Below are positions 10,820 through 21,640 of a DNA stretch of 64,000 nucleotides, in pieces (the first letter of the stretch is position 1; the number at the start of each line of letters is the position of its first letter). The notes under the pieces were generated by a model. The model was not told the origin of the DNA. It ran no database searches and saw only the letters and a program-made list of their open reading frames with translations. The DNA comes from Muscardinus avellanarius (Eukaryota > Chordata > Mammalia > Rodentia > Gliridae). The stretch lies in contig OY726573.1 of the NCBI GenBank assembly GCA_963383645.1, positions 19,345,158 through 19,409,157 of the forward strand. Direction: 5' to 3'. Made by a program: the position numbers and the translations under genes.

Positions 10820-11177
10820 TCTGACACACATAAAGACCCACATCAAGAGGCATTATCACAAATTTCAGAATAGCTAGAATAAAGGAAAGATTTTCAAAGC
10901 TCCCAAAAAGAAAAGAAAAAATATACAAAGTGTCAGGTATCCTGTGGTCCTGGATTTCTCAATAGTCACGATGAAGTTAGAAAATAATGCCTTCACACTT
11001 AAACATGGAAATTATTTTCAGTCTGGAATGCTTCTAAGCAGATGGCCATTGAAATATGAAGGTGGAATAAAAGCTTTCCAGGTAGACAAGGACTCAAATT
11101 CTACCACACAGGTAAAATTAATCCTCTTAAATAAGCTATCTCAGGATGTGCGCCAACAGAATGAGAAGGTAAACTAA
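10820..11177 (+). mobile_element. Ancient L1 ORF1 relic
   Basis: A plus-strand frame reads LKHGNYFQSGMLL then LKYEGGIKAFQVDK, resembling the L1 ORF1 C-terminal block (LKEKNFQPR..LSFKYEGEIKTFPDK). Highly decayed. Confidence 0.55.
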
Positions 11178-11397
11178 GGAAGATGATGTTTAACCAGTGG
11201 TTATGGGAGACAGCACAGGGGAGCAGTGAAGGGAATTCCCAGGTAGCAGCAGAGAGAAAACAACCAGTCCAGAGGGAGCAAGAGGATAGCGGATGCCAGG
11301 AGGAAAGCACCAAGGAATCAAAGAGAAGGACATGTTTGAGGATAGAGGAATAGCATCTGGAAACAACGTAGCGCTTGGGAGGGAAGAAATGGGCAAT
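11178..11397. other. Unique sequence after the L1 relic
   Basis: Purine-rich; no feature recognised. Confidence 0.4.
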
Positions 11398-11727
11398 TGC
11401 TGGGTGTGACGCAGGCTTGTAATCCCAGCATTCGGGAGGCTGAGACAGGAGGATCCCGGTTCCCGGTCAGCCTCAGCTACTTAGTGAGGCCCTCCGCAAC
11501 TTAGTAAGACCCTGTTTCAAAATAAAGAATAAGCGGGGCGTGGTGGTCCACGCTTGTAATCCCCGCGCTTGGGAGGCTGAGACAGGAGGATCATGCAGGT
11601 TCGAAGCCAGCCTCAGCTGGCTTAAGAGACCCTGTTTCCAAATAAAATATAAAAGAGGTCTGGGAGTGTAGCCCAGAGGTAGAAGGCTCCTGGGGTTCCA
11701 TCCGCAGTACCTCCAAAAAGAAAAAAA

Positions 11728-11764
<37 letters not shown>

Positions 11765-11833
11765 AAATAAAAAATCGAGCTGGGGGTGTAGCTCAGAAGT
11801 AGAATGTTCCTGATTTCCATCCCCAGTACCACA
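11398..11833 (+). mobile_element. Type A SINE split by a type B insertion
   Basis: Outer pieces 11398-11532 and 11768-11833, interrupted in the AAAGAATAA linker. Confidence 0.85.
11533..11767 (+). mobile_element. Type B SINE with (GAAA)n tail
   Basis: Body to about 11715, then GAAA repeats; same orientation as its host SINE. Confidence 0.85.
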
Positions 11834-11834
11834 A

Positions 11835-11871
<37 letters not shown>

Positions 11872-11875
11872 TAAT
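11835..11875. repeat. (AAT)n microsatellite
   Basis: About thirteen AAT units extending the tail of the outer SINE. Confidence 0.9.
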
Positions 11876-11982
11876 AAGCAATAGGCTACTAGGCAAATAA
11901 AAAAAAAACAGAATACAGTGATTAATTCCAAGAAATAAATGAAGAAAAGAACACAGGCAAAGGGCCTAAGGTAGAAGTGAGC

Positions 11983-12074
11983 CCAACACATTCAAGGATG
12001 AGAGGAGGGGGCTGGAGCAGAACTGGGACCAACACATTCAAGGATGAGAGGAGGGGGCTGGAGCAGAACTGGGA
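11983..12074. repeat. Perfect 46-bp tandem duplication
   Basis: 11983-12028 and 12029-12074 are identical (unit starts CCAACACATTCAAGGATGAG, ends GCAGAACTGGGA). It lies in unique sequence spanning 11880-12455, otherwise without recognised features. Confidence 0.97.
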
Positions 12075-12457
12075 GGGGAGATGGCTAGGCAATGAGGTCA
12101 CGGAAAAAGAGGCTCCAGAGCTTAGGTCCCATAAACACGGGGAGGACGTGCCATTTTCTCTGAGGGAGCTGCTGCAGGGTTCTCCGCAGAGCAGGGACCT
12201 GCTCCAACTTACCTGTTAGCAGGATGCTTCTTCCTGAAGTGCTGAGGCGGGGCTGGGTGGGGGCTGGGTGCTATGCAGTCAGAAGACAAAGGCAGCCATG
12301 GGGGCCCAGTTGCACGGTGGTGGCTTGAACCACGGTGCTGGCACTGGCGGCGCTGAGGACTCAGCGGATTCTGGGAATACTTCAAAGGTGGAGTCTAAAT
12401 ACTTCTGGACATAGTGTGTGGTATGGAGAGAACAAAAGAGGAATAGCATCATAACAA

Positions 12458-12553
12458 GACTCTCAACAACTTAGCAAGACCCTGTTTCAAACAACAACAA
12501 AAAAGTCTGGGCAGTGGGTAGCTCAGAGGTAGAATGCCTCTGGGTTCAAGTCC

Positions 12554-12602
<49 letters not shown>
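12458..12602 (+). mobile_element. 5'-truncated SINE with (AC)n tail
   Basis: Retains the end of B1, a (CAA)n linker and the dID half, then about twenty-two AC dimers. Confidence 0.85.
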
Positions 12603-12603
<1 letters not shown>

Positions 12604-13011
12604 ACTGGTCTAAACAACTGGATAGATGACACTGAAATCAAATGAGACGGGGAGATCATAGCTGGAATGATGTTCCCACTATCTGTCACCAAGCCTATCC
12701 AAAACAAGGGACATAAAACAAAAATCATTTACTATTACCTCCTCTGGTCAGCTAGGCTGTCCTCACTTGGCCGGGCTGGGGTCATTTCAAATCGTTCCTC
12801 ACTCATACATCTGGTGAGCCAAGACAGCGGCTTCAGAATAGCCAGACTTCGTCCATGGTGCTCAGGACTCCAAAGGAGCAACTCCCAATAAACAGAGGAA
12901 AGCGGAGCCCCTTCGGTAGCTCCAGGTCTCAGAGTTCAGGTGCCATGTTTATGTGGGGAGGGGGTCAGATTCTCCCTCTTGATGGGGGGAGAATTTGGGG
13001 GCTTATTTTAT
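12603..13011. other. Unique intergenic sequence
   Basis: No recognised repeat or exon. Confidence 0.45.
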
Positions 13012-13327
13012 TTTTTGCTTCTGGAGATTGAACTCAGGGGCATTCTACCTCCGAGCTACACTCCCCAGCCCTTTTTATTTTTTATTTGAAAACAAGGTTG
13101 CTAAGTTGCTGAGGGCCTCATGAAGTTGCCAAGGCTGTTTTCAAATCGGTGATCCTTCCGTTCCAGCCTCCCAAAGTACTGAAATCACAGGTGCGTGCCA
13201 CCAGGCCCGGCTTCATTTTTTATTTTGAAACAGGGTCTCACTAAATTGCCGAGGCTTGCCTTGAGCCTGTGATCCTCCTATCTCAGCCTCTCAAGTACTG
13301 AGATTACAGACCACTGCACAGGGCCAG
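13012..13327 (-). mobile_element. Trimeric SINE (B1-B1-dID)
   Basis: dID half to 13075, B1 half to 13212, then a second B1 half (TTTTGAAACAGGGTCTCACT onwards) to 13327: the MEN-like arrangement. Confidence 0.85.
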
Positions 13328-13843
13328 ATCCGTCCTCTTAATGGGAGGTGAGTCAAAGAATTTGTGGACATGTTTGACAACTACCAGCAGCAAGTTTGGG
13401 AGAGAAGATAAGAGTTCTGTTGGGAAACGTTTCCAGTAGAGCACTGTTTGCATAGCCGTCCTAACATAAACACTGGCTATCAATTCAGCCAGAGCTGTGA
13501 TATGACCGCGTTGTGGGGGATGGAGTGAAAGGAAGTGATGGGGTCACCGAGTGAGACAGCCAAGTTCTCATCTCCCGCGGCAGGAAGCCAATGGGTGGAT
13601 ACGAAGGAAAAAACGAGAAAGAAGAATAAACAATGTTGATTCGAAATACACGGACAAATTCAAGAGAAAGCGCATAGACTAGTTCTCCTAGGAGCAAGAT
13701 GGGATGGGGAAGGAGCCAGCCTTATGATGTATCTTTTAGCTGTTTGACTTGTAGATCTATGTACATGTATTGCTTGGATAAAAATAATTTTCAAACAATG
13801 TAAATACTGTTTCTATCAAGTAGGTGTTAAAAATGGATAGGTA
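13328..13843. other. Unique intergenic sequence
   Basis: AT-richer towards the end; nothing recognised. Confidence 0.4.
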
Positions 13844-13844
13844 C

Positions 13845-14065
13845 CAGGCATGGTGGTACATGCCTATAATCCTAGTACTTAGGAGGCTGAGACAGGAAGA
13901 TTGCAGGTTTGAAACCAACCTCAACAACTTAGTGGGACCCTCAGCCACTTAGCAGGACCTTGTTTTAGAAAAAAAAAAAAAAAAAAAAAAGAGCAGGGAG
14001 GTCTAGCTTGGAGGTAGAATGCCCTGGGTTCAATCCCCAGTACCACAAAAAAAAAAAAAAAAAAA
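13845..14065 (+). mobile_element. Old SINE
   Basis: Complete dimer with A21 in the linker and an A20 tail. Confidence 0.9.
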
Positions 14066-14093
14066 AAAAGAAAGTTTTTAAATGTGTGGGAGA

Positions 14094-14410
14094 GAAGCTG
14101 GATGTGGTGGGATATACCTGTACTTGGGAGGCTGAGACAGGAGGATCTCAGGTTGGAAGCCAGCCTCAGCAATTTAGCAAGACCCTGTTTCAAAACAAAA
14201 AATATAGAGCTGAGTGTGGTGACATACCCTGGTAATTCTAGTACTTGGGAAGCTGAGACAGGAAGATCACAGGCTTGTGGCCAACCTCAGTAACTTCATG
14301 AGGCCCTCCACAACTTAGTAAGACCTTGTTTCAAAATAAAGAATAAAAAATGGCTGGGGGTGTAGCTCAGAGGTAGAATGTCCTTGGGTTCCATCCCTAG
14401 TACCACAAAC
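14094..14410 (+). mobile_element. Trimeric SINE (B1-B1-dID)
   Basis: First B1 unit 14094-14205, then full dimer 14210-14410 with type A dID half. Confidence 0.85.
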
Positions 14411-14429
14411 ATACACAAAAGTAATAAAA

Positions 14430-14680
14430 TAAAAGACTGGAGTGCACGTCAAAGGTAGAATGTTGCCGGGCGTGGTGGCGCACGCTTGTAATCCCCACGC
14501 TTGGGAGGCGGAGACAGAAGGATCCCGCAGGTTTCGAAGCCAGCCACGCTGGCATAAGAGACCCTCTGTTTCCAAAAATAAAATAGGTCTGGGAGTGTAG
14601 CCCGGAGGTAGAAGGGCTTCCAGGAACCCCAGGACCACCAAAAAAAAAAAAAAAATGTGTGGGAAAAATGTTCCATCCCT
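14430..14680 (+). mobile_element. dID fragment split by a type B SINE
   Basis: The dID unit breaks at GGTAGAATGTT and resumes at ATGTTCCATCCCT. The inner type B SINE (14464-14655) has the palindrome TTCCAGGAA at 14618-14626. Confidence 0.8.
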
Positions 14681-15884
14681 ATGGCAAATGTAATTTTAGG
14701 AGAGGCTCAGCCCAGATCACCTTTCCACTCTGTGTCTTGTCCTTTAAGTCTGTGACCTGAGGGGCTTCAGACTTCAGGGAGAGGGACAATCCAGGGACAT
14801 CAACATCGTTCACCTTGTGACCCCCAGCGAGGACCACTGAGGCTTCCAGGTCATCTCACTAATCCTTCCTGTGCTGGAGGCTGGTGGGGCCAGGCCAATG
14901 CCCACGGCTGAGAGGTGAAATTACGGTTCATGAGTTCACGTATTCATAAAAAGATAAAGTGGAGACTAGAAGCCAGGCCTCCCGGTTTAGGATTTTACTA
15001 TCTCTCCACCATAAAAGTGGGGGCTGCAGTCAGTGGAGATGATAAGGTTGGAGCGGGGTGAGGGAGGGGAAGGGCGGTGTCCCTGGAAGGGACAACCAGC
15101 CTTCTAAATTAAGTGCATTATTTTTCCTGAATTAAAAACACACCTGTCATGAAATCCATGCACCAAAAAGATACTCGATACAGCGACCGTGATGGCCCCT
15201 GGCTGAAAATACCCCATTTCCCCTTAGTCACCCTCCCCAGGTCAGCATGAGCTGAAAGCTGGATAAAGTGACAGCAGCGAACAGGTGTCCTGTGAAGGGA
15301 CGCGGCGAGGGGCGGCCGCGTGCAGGGCTCCGAGTGGGAGCGGCCCTTTCTCTCCCTCGGAGTGACCTCGGTCTTAGACCCGGGGGCCCTGCGGGGATGG
15401 GGGGAGGCCCCGGCCATCACTGTTAATTCTGCAGACCACACGGCCAGCTGCTCCCCGGTGGGCTGCTCACAAAACCTGCTCTGGCCGATTTCAAGTGACT
15501 GAGGTCACCCGGCAGATGGTGGCCCTCAGTTTTGCCCGCATTCGATGGATCAGTGGCTATGGTGGTGGGCAGTGACCTCAGGTGCGAGACGGCCCTGCCG
15601 TGACCAGGCCTGAGCTGGCTGAGCACTTGTGAGTCTAGGCAAACTCTACCCAGGGCCGGCTGCCCCCCCCCGCCCCCCCACCCCCCCACCCCACCCCTGC
15701 TCACAGGGAGGCTCCGCCCAGAGGCAGGCTCAGTCCACTTGACTCCACCACAGCCGGCCCCACTGTTTACTCTGGAGGGTGGTGCCCTGCTAATCAGAAT
15801 GTCCAGCTTGGCAGAATATTCCCAAAACTATAGGAGGGAAGCCATGTGCTGCTCCCCATGGAGGGCCCTGTTTTGCTTTTTCTT
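14681..15884. other. 1.2-kb SINE-free intergenic block
   Basis: Unique sequence containing a CpG-rich patch (about 15298-15415) and a C-rich tract (15662-15695). No exon with recognisable coding similarity; candidate regulatory block only. Confidence 0.45.
15662..15695. repeat. C-rich low-complexity tract
   Basis: Runs of C7-C9 separated by single G or A. Confidence 0.95.
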
Positions 15885-15885
15885 T

Positions 15886-16091
15886 TTTGTTACTAGGAAT
15901 TAAACCCAGAGGCAACCCAGGGGCATTCTACCTCTGAGCTACACACTCAGCCCTTCATATTTTTATTTTGAAACAGGGTCTGGCTAAGTTACTGAGGATC
16001 TCAAGTTGCAGAGGCTGGCCTCCAACCTCTGGTCCTCCTATCTCAGCCTCCCAAGCACTGGAATTACAGACCTGCATCACCATGCCTAGCA
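15886..16091 (-). mobile_element. Old SINE
   Basis: The dID half contains a small duplication (ACCCAGAGGCAACCCAGGGG); B1 half follows to CATGCCTAGC. Confidence 0.85.
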
Positions 16092-16335
16092 AGTGGGCCT
16101 TGCTTTCTGACAAGCTACAGTAACCTCCCTGCAGGGTCTCTGGCTGGCCTTCCACTATTTCTCTGTTTTATTCTGAATTTGATTTTATTTATCTGAATCT
16201 CATGATAATGACTGAAAGGAACGAGCCTGGTGATTTTTCTTGTAATGCTCTTGTCCCTGGCAGTGATGAACTCTGAACTTTTTAACCAATACAGTCCGGT
16301 TGAGCCTGGAAAACCTGGGCTCAGATTTGCATTTT
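16092..16335. other. Unique intergenic sequence
   Basis: No recognised feature. Confidence 0.4.
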
Positions 16336-16582
16336 AAGAAGATCATTCCAAGTCGGGCAAGTTGGGCGTGATGGCGCAAGTTTGTAATCCCAGCATTTGG
16401 GAGTCTGAGACCGGAGGATCGGGCTTCGCAGACAGCCTCAGCTACTTAGTGAGGCCCTCTGCAACTTAGTGAGACCCTGTTTCAAAATGAAGAATAAAAA
16501 ATAGGGCAGAGGGTGTAGCTCGGAGGTCAAATGCCCCTGGGTTCCATCCCGCACCCCGAAAATAGAAGAAGAAGATCATTCC
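16336..16582 (+). mobile_element. Type A SINE with target-site duplication
   Basis: Body about 16359-16562. AGAAGATCATTCCA flanks both sides; the right copy is directly abutted by the next SINE. Confidence 0.9.
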
Positions 16583-16583
16583 A

Positions 16584-16936
16584 GCCAGGCTTGGTGTCTC
16601 ACACCTATAATCCCAGTACATGGGAGGCTGAGACAGAAGGATCACAGATTCAAGGCCAGCCTCGGCAACTTAGCGAGACCCTCCTCAACCTAGTGAAACC
16701 CTGTCTCAAAATTTAAAAAAATAAGAGCCGGGTGTGGTGGTGCACGCTTGCATTCCCAGTACTTGGGAGGCTGAGACAGGAGCATCGCAGGTTCACAGCC
16801 AGCTTCAGCTACTTAGTGAGGCCCTCTGCAACTTAGTGAGACCCTGTTTCAAAATTAAGAATAAAAAATAGGGCTGGGAGTGTAGCTCAGAGGTAGAATG
16901 CCCCTGGGTTTGTCCCCAATATCAAAAAGAAAAAAA
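16584..16936 (+). mobile_element. Trimeric SINE (B1-B1-dID)
   Basis: B1 unit to 16725, then a full dimer. Flanks AGATCATTCCAG and AGATTATTCTAG indicate insertion at nearly the same site as the preceding SINE. Confidence 0.85.
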
Positions 16937-16949
16937 GAGATTATTCTAG

Positions 16950-17545
16950 CCCTAACCTAGAATGGATTAGAAATACACAAGAGTGAAGGCCGGGAAACCC
17001 GTTTTAGAAGCTAGTCAGTCTAATCCAAAAGAGAAGTGGTATGAGCTAGATAAGGTTCCAGGCCAGGAAAGAAAAAGCTGGGGTTGAGAGATACAGATCC
17101 AGAAATCTTCCTAACAGATAAAGAGCTCTTGAAAATCAAGGGAAAAGAGAAAAGTGGACAAAAGACAAAGGGAAGACATACCCCATAAACACAAATGGTG
17201 CCTAGCCTCAAAAGAAAAATACAAATTGAAATGACACTGACAAAATTATGTCCTTGCAGGGAAATGGCTGGAACTGGAGAAGGTTGTGCTGAGTGAGCTC
17301 AGCATTCCTGGAAAGTCCAGGGTCCCGTTTGCTCTCATCATGTGTAAATTGAGAGAAAATAGGACAAAAAAAGGGGCGTCAGTTAACGGGAGAGAAACCA
17401 GTGTCGTAGGAGGGGGAGGGGGAAGGGAGGGGACGGCGGGAGGGAGGGCTGAGGCAATGCAGGTGTCAGCATGCCCCGCGCCCCGCGCATGTACGCCGGT
17501 CACTTCACCACGTTGTAACATATAACTGCAGTGCACTACTAAAAG
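16950..17545 (+). mobile_element. L1 3'-end relic
   Basis: From about 17180 it shows the L1 3' block GGAAATGGCTGGAACTGGAG..TGCTGAGTGAGCTCAGC, followed by a G-rich stretch (17405-17450). The first 230 bp are less certain. Confidence 0.6.
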
Positions 17546-17566
17546 TATAAAAAGTCCAGGTGGAGC

Positions 17567-17766
17567 AGGGCGTGGTGGACGCTCTTAATCCCCGCACTTG
17601 GGAGGCGGAGACAGGAGGATCGCACAGGCTTGAAGCCAGCCGTGCTGGCTTAAGAGACCCTGTTTCCAAATAAAAAAGTATAAAAATAGGTCTGGGAGTG
17701 TAGCCCGGAGGTAGAAGGGTTTCCAGGAATCCCAGTACCACCAAAAAAAAAAAAAAAAAAAAAAAA
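17567..17766 (+). mobile_element. Type B SINE
   Basis: Deletion junction present; palindrome TTCCAGGAA at 17721-17729. Flanks AAAAGTCCAGGTG and AAAAATCCAGGTG show it landed at the 5' end of the next SINE. Confidence 0.9.
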
Positions 17767-17990
17767 TCCAGGTGTGGTGGCGCACATCTGTAGTCCCAGT
17801 ACTTTGGAGGCTGAGACAGGAGGATCACAGGTCCATGGCCAGCCTCAGCTACTTAGTGAGGCTCTCTGCAATTTAGTGAAACTCTGTTTCAAAATAAAGA
17901 ATAAAAAATAGGGCTGGGGATATAGCTTGGAGGTCAAATGCCCCTGGGTTTCGTCCCCAGTCCCGCAAAAACGAAAAGAAAAACTACCCT
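17767..17990 (+). mobile_element. Type A SINE
   Basis: Full dimer starting CCAGGTGTGGTGGCGCAC, ending with an ACGAAAAG tail. Confidence 0.9.
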
Positions 17991-18480
17991 GAAACTATCT
18001 GTCACCCAGCAGGCAGACAAAAGTCCCCTTTGACAAGGTTCACCATCACTAGTGAGTGTAAATGGTACACTCCCATGCAGAGGAATGTGACCACATCGTA
18101 AAAAATACCTTATTTAACCGGGCGTGGTGGCGCACGCTTGTACTCCCGTGCTTGGGAGGCTGAGACAGGAGGATCGCACAGGTTCAAAGCCAGCCTCAGC
18201 TACTTAGTGAGGCTCTCAGCAACTTAGTGAGACCCTGCTTCGAAATAAAATATAAAATAGGTCTGGGAGTATAGCTCAGAGGTAGGAAGTCTCTGGGTTC
18301 CACCCCCAGTACCACCAAAACAAACAAACAAAATACTTAGATATCTACACTTTACCCCAGCAGTCTCGCTTCTGGGAACTAACCCTGAAGATGCAAAAAC
18401 ACACAAGGCTGCTCATCCCAGCAGTGTTGCTACATCCTGCGGGACACACAGACCACTCCATGCCCTGAGGGAGGACGCTG
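17991..18480 (+). mobile_element. L1 relic split by a SINE
   Basis: Fragments 17991-18116 (..GTGAGTGTAAATGGTACACTC) and 18335-18480 (TACCCCAGCAGTCTCGCTTC, TGCTCATCCCAGCAGTGTTG) match the L1 ORF2/3' UTR region. Confidence 0.6.
18118..18334 (+). mobile_element. Type C SINE
   Basis: Undeleted left half with linker AAATAAAATATAAAATAGG; tail (CAAA)n. Confidence 0.9.
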
Positions 18481-18591
18481 CGCGAGGAAACTGCGCACTC
18501 GCCCCAGCCAGATCGCTGCGCGGCGTGCTTTAAAGATGAAGATAAAGATGAGGAGTTTGAAATTATTTCATTTGTTGATAAAAAATAAAAG

Positions 18592-18712
18592 GCATTCAGC
18601 AGCTTAGCAAGACCCTGCTTCAAAATTAAAATAAAATTGGGCTGGGATGTGGCTCAGAAGTAGAACACCCCTGGGCTCAATCCCCAGTACCAAAAAAAAA
18701 CAAAAAAAAAGA
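18592..18712 (+). mobile_element. 5'-truncated SINE
   Basis: End of B1, linker and dID, then an A-rich tail running into (GGA)n. Confidence 0.8.
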
Positions 18713-18756
18713 AGGAGGAGGAGGAGGAAAGGTGTCACTGTCGCTCTGAGGAGGTA

Positions 18757-19071
18757 GCTCAGTGGTAGAGTGCTTGCCTAGAATGCACAAAGTCCTGGTT
18801 TTTTTGTTGGGTTTTTTTGTTTGTTTGTTTTGTTTTTTGTGGGTCTGTGGATGAAATCCAGGGGCATTTGATCTCCGAGCTACAGCCCCTGCCCTATTTT
18901 TTATTCTTTATTTTGAAACCGGGTCTCACTGAGGTGCAGAGGGCCTCACTAAGTAGCTGAGGCTGTCCGCGAACCGTGATCCTCCAGTCTCAGCCTCCCG
19001 AATGCTGGGATTACAAGCGTGCGCCACCACACCCGGCTCAAAGTCCTGGTTTAATTCCCAGTGCCACAAAA
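18757..19071 (+). mobile_element. ID element split by a SINE
   Basis: GTAGCTCAGTGGTAGAGTGC and TTGCCTAGAATGCACAAAG before the insert and TTAATTCCCAGTGCCAC after it: a stand-alone ID SINE (tRNA-Ala-like promoter). CAAAGTCCTGGTTT flanks the insert on both sides. Confidence 0.85.
18839..19037 (-). mobile_element. Type A SINE inside the ID element
   Basis: Preceded by a T/GTTT-rich tail (18798-18838). Confidence 0.9.
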
Positions 19072-19089
19072 GCCTTTTTTTTTTTTTTT

Positions 19090-19090
<1 letters not shown>

Positions 19091-19136
<46 letters not shown>
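19091..19136. repeat. (AGT)n microsatellite
   Basis: Fifteen AGT units after the poly-T next to the ID element. Confidence 0.95.
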
Positions 19137-19149
19137 AGAATAAAAGGCA

Positions 19150-19515
19150 AGCGCTATAGTAGGATCTAGAACGCCCCTCAAAGACCCCTGTGTTAAAGAC
19201 TTGGTCTCCCACCAAGGGCCCTACTGGAAGGTGGTGGGACCTTTAAGAGACGGGGCTTAGGGGTGGTCTGAGGTCCCTGAGGGGCGGGGCCCTGCTCGTC
19301 CTCCCTTTCCTTCACCTCCCTCCCAGGAGGTGAGCCGCTTTCGGAGCCTTCCTGTGTTTTTGATAATAACACGCTGCCTCACCACAGGCCCAAAGCAAGC
19401 AGGGGCCCCACCCACCTTGGTCTGAAACTTCCACAACTGTGAGCCAGAATAAGCCTGTCCCCTTTATAATTGATTTATCCCAAGCACTTGTTGTAGGAAG
19501 CTGACCAACACAGCA
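19150..19515 (+). mobile_element. ERVL-MaLR LTR relic
   Basis: Ordered blocks CTTGGTCTCCCACCAAGGGC, GGTGGGACCTTTAAGAG, CTGTGAGCCAGAATAAGCCT and a terminal GACCAACACA match MaLR-type LTRs. Non-coding. Confidence 0.7.
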
Positions 19516-19595
19516 AGGTAAGGGTTCAGGGTCCCCTGGTATCCCGAGGGGACTGGTTCCAGGACTCTGGTCAGATACTAAAATCCGTAGACAGA

Positions 19596-19856
19596 GCCGG
19601 GCGTGGTGGCGCACACTTGAAATTGAAAGGTTGAAAATAGAGTTAAGGAATTTGGGGGACGGACCCAATTTATCATCAATCCCAGTACTTGGGAGGCTGA
19701 GACAGGGGGATCTGGGTTTGTGGCCAGCCTCACTTAGGCCTCCACAACTTAGTAAGACCCTGTTTTAGAATAAAGAATAAAAAATAGGGCTGGGAGTGTA
19801 GCTCCAGGTAGAATGCCCCTGGGTTCAATCCCCGATACCACAAAAAATAAAAAAAT
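19596..19856 (+). mobile_element. SINE carrying a 60-bp foreign insert
   Basis: B1 head GCCGGGCGTGGTGGCGCACA is broken at 19619 by about 60 bp not found in other copies, then resumes at AATCCCAGTACTTGGGAGG (19679). Confidence 0.85.
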
Positions 19857-19935
19857 AAAATCCATTGATACATAGGTCTCTCATATAAAAAAAAACTTAG
19901 TTATTGATAGGACCTATACAATATCCTCATGTGTG

Positions 19936-20322
19936 TGTGGGATGGACAGGGGGTTGAACCTATGGGCATTTTACCTCTGGGCTGCATTCCAAACCCTATT
20001 TTATTATTTATTTATTTATTTATTGTGTGTGTGTGTTACTAGGATTGACCCCAGGGCCATTCTAACTCCAAGCTACAACCTCAGCCCTATTTCATTTCTT
20101 ATTTTGAAACAGGGTCTAACTAAGTTGCTGAGGCTGGCCTCGAACCCGTGATCCTCCTGTCTCACTTCCTAAGAACTGGGATTACAGGTATGTGTCCCTG
20201 CATCTGGCCTTATATTTTATTTTGGAACAGGGTCTCACTAAATTGCTGAAGGCCTCATCAAACCTGTGATCCTCCTGCCTCCCAAATCCTGGGATTACAG
20301 GTGTGTACCACCATACCCGGCC
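19936..20322 (-). mobile_element. SINE stack: dID, then dID-B1-B1
   Basis: A dID unit (to 20000), (ATTT)n and (GT)n, then a trimeric SINE 20036-20322. Confidence 0.8.
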
Positions 20323-20355
20323 CTCTTGTATGCTATAAATTAACTCTACAGGAGT

Positions 20356-21640
20356 GAGGAGGAGGGGAGAAGGGGGCTATCCAGATGAAGAATTGACACA
20401 AGTCAGCCACAGAGATGGGATCAGCCTGGGGAGAGGGGTGGGCTCAGATACCAGGCACAGGGGCCACTGGTACACACACAGATTAAAATGGATTTGTAGA
20501 AATATAGACTTTATCCATCCTCTGAAGCAGTAAAAATCTTGACTGACTTTAGTGATGAGGGGGCTGGAGGGCTGAGATGCACTTTAACAGTTTGATGAGG
20601 TTACCTGGCCTTAGGGATTCCTAGCTCTTTAAAAGGAGGTTGAAGGCTATCTAGTGACCAAGCACATCCAAACACCAAGAGATAAGAGATCAAAGGCTCT
20701 AAAAGCCAGAGAGATAAGACAGCCCAGAAATGACCAGCCCAAGTCCATTTCTCATTCCAGCAGAAGCTGATCTCCAGGATGCAAGACAGTAGCTAAAAGG
20801 GAAAAGTAGGAATCAAGGTGACCCTTTGCATCAGCATGTCTCCAGTGATCCCCAAACCTGAGCTGGTCCTGGTGAACTTGGTGTCTCCCCCAGATTAGCC
20901 AACTGAGTCCACATTCTCAGCTCTGTCCACTTGCCTGGGTCATACGGATGGGTCCTGATGGCAAAAAGTAAAGTGTCCTCTCCCGCTGGCCTCCTCTAGT
21001 CGGAGTCCTGACACTGACACGGGAAAGCAGAGAACTTTTCATTGTCCTAACACGTGCGAAACGCATCGGCTTTAACAGGCTGTTCCCCAGACACCTGGCC
21101 TGCGCACGCTCCTCTAACCAGCGTGTGCTATATCATATTCCAAGAGCGCTTATAGGCTCTTGGTTGCCTTGAAAAATATCCATCAACTGTCAAGAAAAGC
21201 TAAAACCCATCTTGGCTCTGGTGAAACGTTCACTCCAGGGAAACACACACAAGCCTATTTGGTGAGATTTAATAAGTTATAACAAAAGCCAGGTGAAGGA
21301 ATATCTGGGGGGAAAAAGGCAGAATCATATGAGCAGCTCCAAGAAATAGTTCTCTCAGGAAAAGAAAAACAGTTGAGCCCTTCCATACTATGTTTGAAGG
21401 CAACAAGGAATCAGATTCCACAAATGGGGAACTTCCCATAATCCCAATTAAAAACTGGATTTGCAATGGCCTCGGGAGTGAGAGCCTTTCTCGCATCTCC
21501 CCAATATCTTGGGTTCCTCATGCTTCATCCGACAGGTAATCAAGTTTAAAATTCATTAACTCTTATGATCCCGCATTCCCCCTCAGCCAAAGACCACAGG
21601 AAAGATTATCATAGGACCAATTTTAAACAAATCTCACCCA
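20356..21640. other. 1.3-kb SINE-free intergenic block
   Basis: Unique sequence with no coding similarity recognised. The longest SINE-free stretch of the left flank. Confidence 0.45.

Larger units (their letters stand above)
19520..20355 (-). mobile_element. Tigger-like DNA transposon relic, split by SINEs
   Basis: Fragments GGGGACTGGTTCCAGGACTC..ACTAAAATCC, then 19857-19935 and 20323-20355, match the minus orientation of a TcMar-Tigger non-autonomous element (GGTTCCAGGACCCCC..). Confidence 0.55.

Noticed and set aside
11473..11991. 172-codon minus-strand frame
   Set aside because: Antisense translation of a nested SINE pair plus GAAA and AAT repeats.
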